Shown here piece by piece: positions 36,482 through 44,602 of a stretch of DNA of 64,000 nt. The stretch's first letter is position 1; each line of letters begins with the position of its first letter. Location of the stretch: contig JBALVL010000019.1 of the NCBI GenBank assembly GCA_036961355.1, forward strand, positions 1 to 64,000, in the 5' to 3' direction. The DNA comes from Motiliproteus sp036961355 (GTDB taxonomy: Bacteria > Pseudomonadota > Gammaproteobacteria > Pseudomonadales > Balneatricaceae). The position numbers and the translations under genes are program-made. The notes under the pieces are model-generated. The model saw only the letters and a program-made list of their open reading frames with translations, made no database searches and was not told the DNA's origin.

Positions 36482-38581
36482 ATGACTGATCTATCCCTTT
36501 ACAGAAATATCGGCATCTTCGCTCACGTAGATGCGGGTAAAACCACCACTACCGAACGAATCCTGAAACTGACCGGTAAGATCCATAAAACCGGTGAAGT
36601 ACATGACGGTGCAGCAACCACCGACTTCATGGAACAGGAGCAAGAGCGTGGTATCACTATCCAGTCAGCAGCAACAACCTGCTACTGGAAAGACCACCGC
36701 TTCAACATCATCGATACTCCTGGGCACGTTGACTTCACCGTTGAAGTTTACCGTTCACTGAAAGTACTCGACGGCGGTGTTGGTGTTTTCTGTGGTTCGG
36801 GTGGTGTTGAGCCTCAGTCTGAGACTAACTGGCGTTACGCGAACGAATCTGAAGTAGCTCGTATCATCTTCGTCAACAAGCTGGACCGCATGGGTGCAGA
36901 CTTCCTGCGCGTTGTTGACCAGGTTGAGAAAGTCCTAGGCGCTAACCCGCTGGTGATGGTGCTACCGATCGGTATCGAAGAGAACTTTACCGGTATGGTT
37001 GACCTGCTGACCCGTCAAGCGTTCGTCTGGGACGACTCTGGCCTGCCAGAGAACTTCGAGATTGTACCTATCCCTGAGGATATGGTTGACCAGGTCGAAG
37101 AATACCGCGAGATGATGATCGAGAAAGCGGTTGAGCAAGACGACGACCTGATGATGTCTTACATGGACGGCGAAGAGCCTTCTATTGAAGACATCAAGCG
37201 CTGCATCCGTAAGGGCACCATCGCACTGGACTTCTTCCCGACGTACTGTGGTTCTGCCTTTAAGAACAAGGGTGTTCAGCTAATTCTGGATGCAGTTGTT
37301 GATTACCTGCCCTGCCCTACCGATGTCCCACCGCAGCCGCTGACCGACGAAGATGGCGAGCCTAACGGTGAGCTCGCGCTGGTTGCTACCGACGAGCCGC
37401 TACGCGCGCTGGCGTTTAAGATCATGGACGACCGTTTCGGCGCCCTGACCTTCGTTCGTATCTACTCGGGCGTACTGAATAAAGGCAACAGCATCCTCAA
37501 CAGTTACACCGGTAAGACCGAGCGCATCGGCCGTATGGTAGAGATGCACGCCGATGACCGTAACGAGATCGATCGCGCTCAAGCGGGCGACATCATCGCT
37601 ATCGTCGGCATGAAGAACGTTCAGACCGGTCATACGTTGTGTGATCCTAAGCACCCTTGTACGCTGGAGCCGATGATCTTTCCTGAGCCAGTAATCTCTA
37701 TCGCCGTTGCTCCTAAGGACAAGGGCGGATCTGAGAAGATGGGTATCGCGATCGGTAAGATGATTGCAGAAGATCCTTCATTCCGCGTTGAGACCGACAT
37801 AGATTCCGGTGAAACCATCCTTAAGGGAATGGGCGAGCTGCATCTGGACATCAAGGTCGACATCCTCAAGCGTACTTACGGCGTTGAGCTGGAAGTTGGT
37901 CAACCACAGGTTGCTTATCGCGAGACGATCACTGAAGCGCTGGAAGATACTTACACCCACAAGAAGCAGTCTGGTGGTTCCGGTCAGTTTGGTAAGATCG
38001 ACTACACCATCAAGCCAGGCGAGCCGGGTACCGGTTTCGTATTCAACTCGAAGGTTGTTGGCGGTAACGTTCCTAAGGAATTCTTCCCAGCTGTTGAGAA
38101 AGGCTTCAAGAGCATGATGGGCACCGGCCCTGTTGCTGGCTTCCCGGTTCTTGACGTTGAATTCGAACTGTTCGACGGTGGCTTCCACGCGGTTGACTCC
38201 TCGGCAATCGCGTTTGAGCTGGCAGCCCGTGGCGCATTCCGTCAGTCCATGCCTAAGGCAGGTCCACAGCTGATCGAGCCGATCATGCACGTTGACGTGT
38301 TTACTCCAGACGATCACGTTGGTGATGTAATCGGTGACTTGAACCGTCGTCGCGGCATGATCAAAGATCAGATGGCTGGCGTTACCGGCGTTCGCATCAA
38401 GGCTGACGTACCGCTGTCAGAGATGTTCGGTTATATCGGAACCCTGCGTACTATGACGTCCGGTCGTGGCCAATTCTCGATGGAATTCTCACACTACAGC
38501 CAATGCCCTAACTCAGTTTCTGTCGCCGTTGTTGCTGCAGAGATCGAGCGTAAAGCCGCTAAGGCTAAAGCTAAGAAGTAA
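36482..38581 (+). CDS. fusA: Elongation factor G, stand-alone copy
   Basis: A 699-residue translational GTPase. G1 HVDAGKTTTTE (about residue 16), switch regions ERGITIQSAATT, DTPGHVDFT (G3), NKLDRMGA (G4) and the domain IV/V region GQFGKIDYTI...YIGTLRTMTSGRGQFSMEFSHY are all present. The length equals a full EF-G. It is not in a str operon here, and the loop variants (RYANESEVARI) fit the second EF-G of gammaproteobacteria. Codon use is strongly biased (GGT, CTG, CGT, GAC), as in highly expressed genes. A clear terminator follows. The ATG at 36482 matches the family start (LYRNIGIFAHVDAG). Confidence 0.93.
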   Translation: MTDLSLYRNIGIFAHVDAGKTTTTERILKLTGKIHKTGEVHDGAATTDFMEQEQERGITIQSAATTCYWKDHRFNIIDTPGHVDFTVEVYRSLKVLDGGVGVFCGSGGVEPQSETNWRYANESEVARIIFVNKLDRMGADFLRVVDQVEKVLGANPLVMVLPIGIEENFTGMVDLLTRQAFVWDDSGLPENFEIVPIPEDMVDQVEEYREMMIEKAVEQDDDLMMSYMDGEEPSIEDIKRCIRKGTIALDFFPTYCGSAFKNKGVQLILDAVVDYLPCPTDVPPQPLTDEDGEPNGELALVATDEPLRALAFKIMDDRFGALTFVRIYSGVLNKGNSILNSYTGKTERIGRMVEMHADDRNEIDRAQAGDIIAIVGMKNVQTGHTLCDPKHPCTLEPMIFPEPVISIAVAPKDKGGSEKMGIAIGKMIAEDPSFRVETDIDSGETILKGMGELHLDIKVDILKRTYGVELEVGQPQVAYRETITEALEDTYTHKKQSGGSGQFGKIDYTIKPGEPGTGFVFNSKVVGGNVPKEFFPAVEKGFKSMMGTGPVAGFPVLDVEFELFDGGFHAVDSSAIAFELAARGAFRQSMPKAGPQLIEPIMHVDVFTPDDHVGDVIGDLNRRRGMIKDQMAGVTGVRIKADVPLSEMFGYIGTLRTMTSGRGQFSMEFSHYSQCPNSVSVAVVAAEIERKAAKAKAKK

Positions 38582-38605
38582 ACGCTTGTAACCAAGCGCA
38601 CTTCT

Positions 38606-38641
38606 AAAAAAACCCGCTGATGCAGATCAGCGGGTTTTTTT
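38606..38641 (+). terminator. Rho-independent terminator after fusA
   Basis: AAAAAACCCGCTGA, loop TGCAGA, TCAGCGGGTTTTTT: a near-perfect bidirectional terminator 25 bases after the EF-G stop codon. Confidence 0.92.
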
Positions 38642-38696
38642 GTGTCTGGACGATCTTTGATTGAATCACCTGTAGCGGCTTGAGTAGATCGGCTGT

Positions 38697-38782
38697 TGCT
38701 ATCTATCTAGAGCTATCACCCAGTGCTACCTATCCAGAGCTCTCTATCAAAAGCTTTCTACCCAAAGCTCTCTATCTAAAAC
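38697..38782. repeat. Degenerate tandem repeat (CTATCTA-AGCT type)
   Basis: Several diverged copies of a 14-18 base unit built on CTCTATCaAAAGCT follow each other between fusA and the LysR gene, for example CTCTATCAAAAGCT, TTCTACCCAAAGCT, CTCTATCTAAAACA. Confidence 0.6.
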
Positions 38783-38805
38783 ACCGCGCACCACCAACCG
38801 GCCGG

Positions 38806-39720
38806 TTAACCCCTTACCAACGACTGCAGTTGCTGCTTGAGCCACCGCAGTTCAGGGCTACGGCTATAAAAGGGATGGCTGATCAACTGCATATCCAGCT
38901 CTGGCAACCCGGACGGTGCCCGCACCTGGCGTACCGGTAACATTTGGCAGATCAGTTGCGCCATCCGTTGCGGTAGCGTAATCACGGCATCGGTCTGGGT
39001 AACGATACGTGCCGCCGCAATATAGTTCAGGTTTCTGCAGATATGACGTCGGCTATGCCCCTGCTGTTGTAGCCAGCCATCAACCTGGCTGGTGACCGCA
39101 GCACTTAGATCGCTCAACACCACATGCGGAAGTTGTAGATATTGCGATAGGGTTAACGCATCACCCACCTGCTTATTGTCGATACCAACAACGCAAACCT
39201 GCGACTCGCTAACCCAAGGCTCACTGATCAGATGACTAGGCAGATCCGACTGCTGCTCCAGCCCCACCACAAGGTCGATCCGCTGATCGGCTAAGGCATG
39301 CTCCGATGCCCTTTCGGCAATCATCTCTACCTCAATTTGAATACCCGGTGCAGATTGCTGCAACCGTCCGACCAGCTGCGGCAGGTGCACTGTCTCAAAG
39401 TAGTCGGTCGCCGCTATCACAAAGGTTCTCTTGCTGGTCGCGGCGACAAATTCACCAGTGTCGGTTAACGTGCGCTCGACCAGCTTCAGCGCCTGACGTA
39501 CCGCCGGTAGCATTTGCAATGCCCTCGGCGTCGGCTCCATGCCGCGCTCAGTTCGCACCAACACCGGATCGTCGAGCTGCTGACGCAGCCGGTTGAGGGC
39601 ATGACTGGTGGCCGACTGACTCAGATGAAGCGTTTCAGCAGCCCGGGTAACATGTCTCTCGCTAAGCAGCGCATTGAACACCACCAAAAGGTTCAGATCC
39701 AGATTTCGTAGTAGCGTCAT
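38806..39720 (-). CDS. LysR-family regulator divergent from agmatinase
   Basis: A 304-residue LysR protein. N-terminal helix-turn-helix: LDLNLLVVFNALLSERHVTR, TLHLSQSATSHALNRLRQQL (about 6-65), followed by the periplasmic-binding-like effector domain (FVIAATDYFETVHLPQLV). The N-terminus (LRNLDLNLLVVF) is of the NodD/SyrM-like subgroup. It is divergent from the agmatinase gene with a palindrome in the gap, the arrangement of GbuR/GpuR-type regulators with their ureohydrolases. It probably controls that gene. Confidence 0.85.
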   Translation of the reverse strand: MTLLRNLDLNLLVVFNALLSERHVTRAAETLHLSQSATSHALNRLRQQLDDPVLVRTERGMEPTPRALQMLPAVRQALKLVERTLTDTGEFVAATSKRTFVIAATDYFETVHLPQLVGRLQQSAPGIQIEVEMIAERASEHALADQRIDLVVGLEQQSDLPSHLISEPWVSESQVCVVGIDNKQVGDALTLSQYLQLPHVVLSDLSAAVTSQVDGWLQQQGHSRRHICRNLNYIAAARIVTQTDAVITLPQRMAQLICQMLPVRQVRAPSGLPELDMQLISHPFYSRSPELRWLKQQLQSLVRG

Positions 39721-39764
39721 CGCATTCTTGCTCTCACGTTAGCCCTGCGGCCATCACCGCCATT

Positions 39765-39783
39765 ATTCATTATATGCATGAAT
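39765..39783. promoter_or_regulatory. Inverted repeat in the LysR-agmatinase divergent promoter
   Basis: ATTCAT-N7-ATGAAT is a 6-base inverted repeat matching a LysR T-N11-A box, 45 bases upstream of the LysR ATG and about 130 bases upstream of the agmatinase ATG. Confidence 0.45.
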
Positions 39784-39916
39784 TATTAAAAACAATCATT
39801 TCTATAATAACAGAGCAGCGCGTATTCTGAGCGTAGACACCTAAACAACATCAACCCGGATCGATAACAGCACCCCGTCCACCTTGACCGCTGTTTCACA
39901 TTTTCAGGAGCCGACC

Positions 39917-40843
39917 ATGAGCCAAGACGCTACATCCGCCAACGCCGATATCCCGCTATATGGTGCTATCTCGACCTTCTTGCAACTACCGGCGGTCACC
40001 GATCTGGCGGCCAGCGATGCCGAAGTGATCATCAGCGGTGTACCGTTTGATATGGCAACCTCTGGCCGTCCCGGTGCACGCTTCGGCCCACAAGGTATTC
40101 GCAAAGCATCGGCCAACCTGATGTGGGAAGGTGCACGCTGGCCGTGGGACTTTATGCTCGACGACCGGCTCAAAGTGGCCGACATAGGCGATGTCATGTT
40201 TAAACACGGCGAGCCGCAAACGCTGGTCGACAACCTCGAAGCACACGCCCGACGCATCCTCGACAGAGGCAAAAGCATGTTGTCGTTTGGCGGTGATCAT
40301 TTCGTCACGCTGCCATTGCTGCGCGCTCATGCGGCTAAATACGGCCCGCTGGCATTGATCCATTTCGACGCCCACACCGATAACTACTCCGGCGGTAGCA
40401 AATACGATCACGGCACCATCTTCCATCATGCCGTCGAAGAAGGGTTGGTCGATACCGAGCACTCAATCCAGATCGGTATCCGTACCTCTTACACCATGAA
40501 GGGCCACCCCTTTGAAGTGCTCGATGCCGCCTGGGTCAACGATCACCGCCCTGACGACATTCTAAAACGCATTAAAGCGCGGGTTGGCGATAAGCAGACC
40601 TACGTCAGCTTCGACATCGACGGTCTTGATCCGGCTTTTGCCCCAGGCACCGGCACCCCGGTCGCAGCTGGCATGAGTATCGACTGCGCACTGAAAGTTA
40701 TTCGCGGATTGGTAGGGATGAATCTGGTCGGTATGGATGTGGTGGAAGTGGCACCGGCCTACGATCATTCCGAGATCACATCGCTGGCTGCCGCAACTCT
40801 GGCACTTGAATATCTTTATGTACTGGCGGCTAACAAAGGCTGA
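39917..40843 (+). CDS. speB: Agmatinase/guanidino-acid ureohydrolase
   Basis: A 308-residue ureohydrolase hydrolysing agmatine (or a related guanidino compound) to putrescine and urea in the cytosol. The dinuclear Mn site is complete and sits at the family positions: H128 in GGDHF, D151, H153 and D155 in FDAHTD, D233 and D235 in SFDIDGLDP. The ATG at 39917 follows CAGGAG; an upstream ATG at 39884 lacks such a site. Guanidinobutyrase and guanidinopropionase share the same motifs, so the substrate is not certain. Urea released here could be used by the urease encoded downstream in this window. Confidence 0.88.
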   Translation: MSQDATSANADIPLYGAISTFLQLPAVTDLAASDAEVIISGVPFDMATSGRPGARFGPQGIRKASANLMWEGARWPWDFMLDDRLKVADIGDVMFKHGEPQTLVDNLEAHARRILDRGKSMLSFGGDHFVTLPLLRAHAAKYGPLALIHFDAHTDNYSGGSKYDHGTIFHHAVEEGLVDTEHSIQIGIRTSYTMKGHPFEVLDAAWVNDHRPDDILKRIKARVGDKQTYVSFDIDGLDPAFAPGTGTPVAAGMSIDCALKVIRGLVGMNLVGMDVVEVAPAYDHSEITSLAAATLALEYLYVLAANKG

Positions 40844-40872
40844 CAAAGGCTGACAAAGGCTGACAAAGGCTG
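40833..40872. repeat. 10-bp tandem repeat spanning the agmatinase stop codon
   Basis: Four perfect copies of ACAAAGGCTG run from 40833 to 40872. The stop codon TGA (40841-40843) lies in the first copy, so a slip of one unit would shift the frame but each unit again supplies TGA. Confidence 0.85.
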
Positions 40873-40946
40873 ACAACAAGCTCCCAGCTTAGTCTGAGCA
40901 GCCGCTAAACCACCTCCAAATACTCCCCCTTAATCGCGGCCTACGA

Positions 40947-41729
40947 TTAGGGGTTCCAGTCTTTGATGCCATAGCGCCCCAGAATCTGCGCCAGCTCACC
41001 GCTGGCGCGCATCGCCACAATACCGTCATTGAGGATTTGCCGGTACTGCTGCGATTTCGGTAACTTGTCCGAGAAGGCGATATAGAGTTTAACCGGCGTG
41101 CCGACCGAGTCCCCGATCATTAGCTGGTTCTGCAACTGCATCTGCTCGATGGTATAACTCGCTACGTTGCGGTCTTCAACATAAGCATCCAACCGCTGGC
41201 GCGCAACCATCGCCAACCCTCGGTTCATTGCATTGTCACCAGACAGCACCTCCAACCAATCTGAATCCCGATTACGTTCGATAAAACGGTTGAAACTGCC
41301 ATAGTCGTAGCCATTGACTACCCCAATATGCATCCCATCCAGTGAATCATCACCCTGATAGCGCCACGTCACCGTGCGGGGGATAATGAAGTGGCCACGA
41401 AACTGACCTATCTCCTGCTCGGGAAACACCCCGGATGATAGTTCGTAAGGACTGGCTCCGATGGCTCCGGTGATCGTCCCCCGGTCGACCGACTGCAATG
41501 CGCGCGCCCAGGGCATCACCCGATAATCAACCCGATAACCGGCACGACTGAATATCTGCTGTGCCATTTCAACCACGTAACCCGGCCTGTCCGATTGCGG
41601 ATCGCAGTTATAGGGACACCAAATGTCAGCGGCCAACGTGATCACCGGTCGCTCATCGTCTGCCAACCCTGCTTCACCACGGCAAACCGTGGCTAATAGG
41701 CATAACAGGCAACCGGTCAACAAGCGCAT
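40947..41729 (-). CDS. Periplasmic solute-binding protein, type 3 (amino-acid-like)
   Basis: A 260-residue protein with a short signal peptide (LLTGCLLCLLATVCRGEA) and the Bac_SBP_3 fold: ITLAADIWCPYNCDPQSDRPGYVVEMAQQI at the start, DSLDGMHIGVVNGYDYGSFN in the second lobe. Its two early Cys (WCPYNC) are conserved in a class of stand-alone transporter-like binding proteins. GAGAGAG precedes ATG 41729; a TTG at 41735 is the alternative. It may bind polyamine-related amino acids, but no transporter genes adjoin it. Confidence 0.75.
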   Translation of the reverse strand: MRLLTGCLLCLLATVCRGEAGLADDERPVITLAADIWCPYNCDPQSDRPGYVVEMAQQIFSRAGYRVDYRVMPWARALQSVDRGTITGAIGASPYELSSGVFPEQEIGQFRGHFIIPRTVTWRYQGDDSLDGMHIGVVNGYDYGSFNRFIERNRDSDWLEVLSGDNAMNRGLAMVARQRLDAYVEDRNVASYTIEQMQLQNQLMIGDSVGTPVKLYIAFSDKLPKSQQYRQILNDGIVAMRASGELAQILGRYGIKDWNP

Positions 41730-41800
41730 CAGCAACTCTCTCTAGGTGGTTTGATCAGAGTAGCAGGCCCTGTAAACCAAGCTGGCAGTGTAACGTCAAT

Positions 41801-42514
41801 TTAACGCTCCAAAAATGCTGCCATCCAACGTGCCACGGCTAATGAATCGGTGGCTGCTGCCGGGCCGCGTAGGCTCGCGAGCCCTGAATCAGCACTGACA
41901 TCGGGCACCACACTACCTTTGCGCGATTGCACCAGCTCGTACTCGTAGGCAAGGCTAAACTCAGGGTGCGCCTGTATCGTCAGAATCAGGTCGTCGTAGC
42001 ACAACGCCGCGTAACGACAAAACTCCGACTCAGCCACCACCTCGGCGTTATCCGGCTTGTCCAGTACCTGGTCCTGATGCATCGCATTGATAGTGAAACT
42101 GTTACCCGATGGTGCGAACAGCGAATTGTCGCCGACCAGATCATAACTGTGTAACCCTACCCCCCAACCGCCCGGGTATTTATCAACCCGACCACCGAAG
42201 GCTTCGGCGATGATCTGATGACCAAAGCAGATACCCACCATCGGCTTCTGTGCCTGATGAATATCCAAAATCAGCGCCTTGAGACGAACCATCCAGTCCA
42301 ACTGCTGATACACGTTGCACTTAGAGCCCGTGATGATCCAACCGTCGCATTGCTGCGCAGAACTTGGAAAGTCGCCATCACGAACATCGAATGTTTTGAA
42401 ATGGTAATCGCAGTCAACTGCGGAGAACAGCTCAACAAACATCTGAGCGTAAGAGCCAAAATCGTCAACAAGCTCATCTGGGGTGATACCTGTCGCCAAA
42501 ATACCTATCTTCAT
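41801..42514 (-). CDS. Class I glutamine amidotransferase-like hydrolase (PauD/PuuD-type candidate)
   Basis: A 237-residue single-domain GATase: nucleophile C96 in MVGICFGHQIIAEAFGG and the His-x-Glu dyad in TIQAHPEFSLAYEYEL. The ATG at 42514 removes the 13 extra residues of a longer frame. In polyamine catabolism a stand-alone GATase hydrolyses gamma-glutamyl-GABA to GABA, closing the glutamylated pathway that starts with PuuA/PuuB. The position divergent from a putrescine aminotransferase, with a shared candidate operator, supports that. Family C26 proteins (PuuD) differ from this GMP-synthase-like group, so the assignment is moderate. Confidence 0.7.
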   Translation of the reverse strand: MKIGILATGITPDELVDDFGSYAQMFVELFSAVDCDYHFKTFDVRDGDFPSSAQQCDGWIITGSKCNVYQQLDWMVRLKALILDIHQAQKPMVGICFGHQIIAEAFGGRVDKYPGGWGVGLHSYDLVGDNSLFAPSGNSFTINAMHQDQVLDKPDNAEVVAESEFCRYAALCYDDLILTIQAHPEFSLAYEYELVQSRKGSVVPDVSADSGLASLRGPAAATDSLAVARWMAAFLER

Positions 42515-42710
42515 ACAAATACCTATGTCACGAGTTGGCCAAAGCGTACCCACTTCGACCGTCAGTTATCTTATTCTGTGTCCACCCTAGCCAATCCCAC
42601 CGTCACTGTATCTATCACCCAGGAGGTATTTGTTTCAATTCGTCATTCGCTCACTCCACTGACTCACGTATCTCGCTCACATTTATAAGTGCACCCACTT
42701 AATCGAAAAA

Positions 42711-42730
42711 ATATCCCCTACGAGGTATAT
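42711..42730. promoter_or_regulatory. Candidate operator, copy 3 (between the amidotransferase and spuC)
   Basis: ATATCCCCTACGAGGTATAT, the third copy of the 20-base inverted repeat also found at 28849 and 31134. It lies 147 bases before the spuC-like ATG and 197 bases before the divergent amidotransferase ATG. The rest of the 42515-42877 gap has no gene; a 3' GGGAG serves the aminotransferase. Confidence 0.65.
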
Positions 42731-42877
42731 CAACACTCCAACCTACCTCGGTATTGTGACAACCATCGGCAACCAATGGTCAGTATTATCTGCGTTGCCT
42801 AGTCGTTATCAGCCTCCGGCAACTGCCGGACTGTTTACCCGCTCTCCTCACCGGAGAGCTTTAATGGGAGAGACCCT

Positions 42878-44281
42878 ATGCTGCACGCCGTTGACACCAA
42901 TGTTGCTGAAACCAATGCCGCTGACACCAACACCGCTGAGATTCAGTCGATCGATGCCGAGCATCATATCCACCCGTTTACCGATACCCAGGCACTCAAT
43001 GCCAAAGGCGCACGCGTCATTACCAAGGCCGAAGGTGTCTATATCTGGGACAGCGAAGGCAACAAGTTGATCGACGGCATGGCCGGCCTGTGGTGCGTTA
43101 ATATGGGTTACGGACGCCAGGAACTGATCGAAGCTGCCAACAAGCAGATGCAGCAACTGCCGTATTACAACACCTTTTTCCAGACCACCAACGCACCCGC
43201 AGCCGCTTTGGCCAAAGAGATCGCCAGTGTCACTCCCGGTAACCTGAACCACATCTTCTTTGCCAACTCAGGATCTGAAGCAGTCGATACCCTGATGCGG
43301 ATGGTTCGCCACTACTGGACTATCAAGGGTAAGCCCTACAAAAAGATCCTGATCAGCCGTGACAACGCATACCACGGCAGCAACATCGCCGGAACCAGCC
43401 TTGGCGGCATGAGCGGTATGCACAAGCAGGGCGGCCCCCTGGTTCCCGATATCCACCATATCTGCCAGCCATACTGGTACGGTGACGATAAGGGCCTAAG
43501 CGAAGAAGAATTCGGTCTAGCTTGTGCCAACGCGCTGGAAGAGAAAATTCTGGCGGTAGGCCCTGACAACGTTGCCGCTTTCGTCGGTGAGCCGATTCAA
43601 GGCGCGGGTGGTGTTATCGTGCCTCCTGCCAACTACTGGGGCGAGATCAAGCGTATCTGCGATAAGTACGATGTATTGCTGGCCGCTGATGAAGTGATCT
43701 GTGGCTTTGGCCGTACCGGCAGCTGGTTCGGTAGCGAAACTTTCGGGTTCCAACCCGATATCATGTCGATGGCTAAAGGCCTGTCGTCGGGTTACCTGCC
43801 CATTTCCGCCGTTGCTGTCGGTGATCGGATCACTAACGCCTTTATTGAAGCCGGTGAAGACTTTAACCACGGTTACACCTATTCGGGTCACCCGGTAGCC
43901 GCAGCTGTCGCGCTCGCCAACATCAAACTGATGAAACAGGAAAACATCATCGATTACGTCGCCAACGACATTGGCCCCTACTTCCAGGCAAAGCTGCGTG
44001 AAGTACTTGGAGACCATCCGCTAACCGGTCATATCGACGGTGTCGGACTCGTCGCGGGAATCGCTCTGGTCAAAGACAAAGCGACCAAAGAGCAGTATGA
44101 CGAAGATCTCGACATCGGCTCCCTATGCCGCAACCACTGTTTTGAAAACGGCCTGATCATGCGCGCGTGCGGTAATCGAATGGTACTGTCTCCACCGCTG
44201 GTCATCACCCGTACCGAAGTGGACGAACTGATTACCAAAGCACTGCTTTGCTTCAATCTGACACTCAAACAGGTTAGCTAG
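42878..44281 (+). CDS. spuC: Putrescine:pyruvate aminotransferase, SpuC-like
   Basis: A 467-residue class III PLP enzyme. IHPFTDTQALNAKGARVITKA and GLWCVNMGYGRQELIEAAN are the N-terminal signature of SpuC-type putrescine aminotransferases; LLAADEVICGFGRTG holds the PLP-contacting Asp and SMAKGLSSGYLP the Schiff-base Lys. It converts putrescine to 4-aminobutanal with pyruvate as acceptor. The first 20 residues are an extra leader with a pentapeptide repeat (DTNVA ETNAA DTNTA), not expected in the family. A terminator follows at 44457-44481. A candidate operator lies upstream and is shared with the divergent amidotransferase. Confidence 0.88.
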   Translation: MLHAVDTNVAETNAADTNTAEIQSIDAEHHIHPFTDTQALNAKGARVITKAEGVYIWDSEGNKLIDGMAGLWCVNMGYGRQELIEAANKQMQQLPYYNTFFQTTNAPAAALAKEIASVTPGNLNHIFFANSGSEAVDTLMRMVRHYWTIKGKPYKKILISRDNAYHGSNIAGTSLGGMSGMHKQGGPLVPDIHHICQPYWYGDDKGLSEEEFGLACANALEEKILAVGPDNVAAFVGEPIQGAGGVIVPPANYWGEIKRICDKYDVLLAADEVICGFGRTGSWFGSETFGFQPDIMSMAKGLSSGYLPISAVAVGDRITNAFIEAGEDFNHGYTYSGHPVAAAVALANIKLMKQENIIDYVANDIGPYFQAKLREVLGDHPLTGHIDGVGLVAGIALVKDKATKEQYDEDLDIGSLCRNHCFENGLIMRACGNRMVLSPPLVITRTEVDELITKALLCFNLTLKQVS

Positions 44282-44456
44282 CTGATAAGCATTATCGCGC
44301 CTGTCAGGGGTGATGCTGGCCATTAAAGACCAGCAATAGCGTTCTCATCTAAACGTTTGAGCGTGCCACCAGACAGGCCAACCTCTTTCTCCATCCTATG
44401 GCGATCTTCCCAGAGAGCAGCAGGTATTTTCCGTTTACCTGTAAAAGATGGTTTTT

Positions 44457-44481
44457 GCCTGGCGTATGCCGGGCTTTTTTA
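44457..44481 (+). terminator. Rho-independent terminator after spuC
   Basis: GCCTGGC-GTAT-GCCGGGC (one G-U pair) followed by six T. It lies in the 321-base gap between spuC and the LuxR gene, which holds no other supported feature. Confidence 0.8.
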
Positions 44482-44602
44482 TTAATCTCAAGTGATGATT
44501 TCGTTTGGCAAGGACTTCATCAACACTGCCGCTCGTCATTCGCTCTCTTCAGATTCAACCTGACAACGCCCTATAAGCATCAGGTTTTTAACGGAAACCA
44601 CC

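Noticed and set aside
40833..40872. Short regular repeats considered as a CRISPR array
   Set aside because: Units are 10 bases and contiguous without spacers, so this is a simple tandem repeat.
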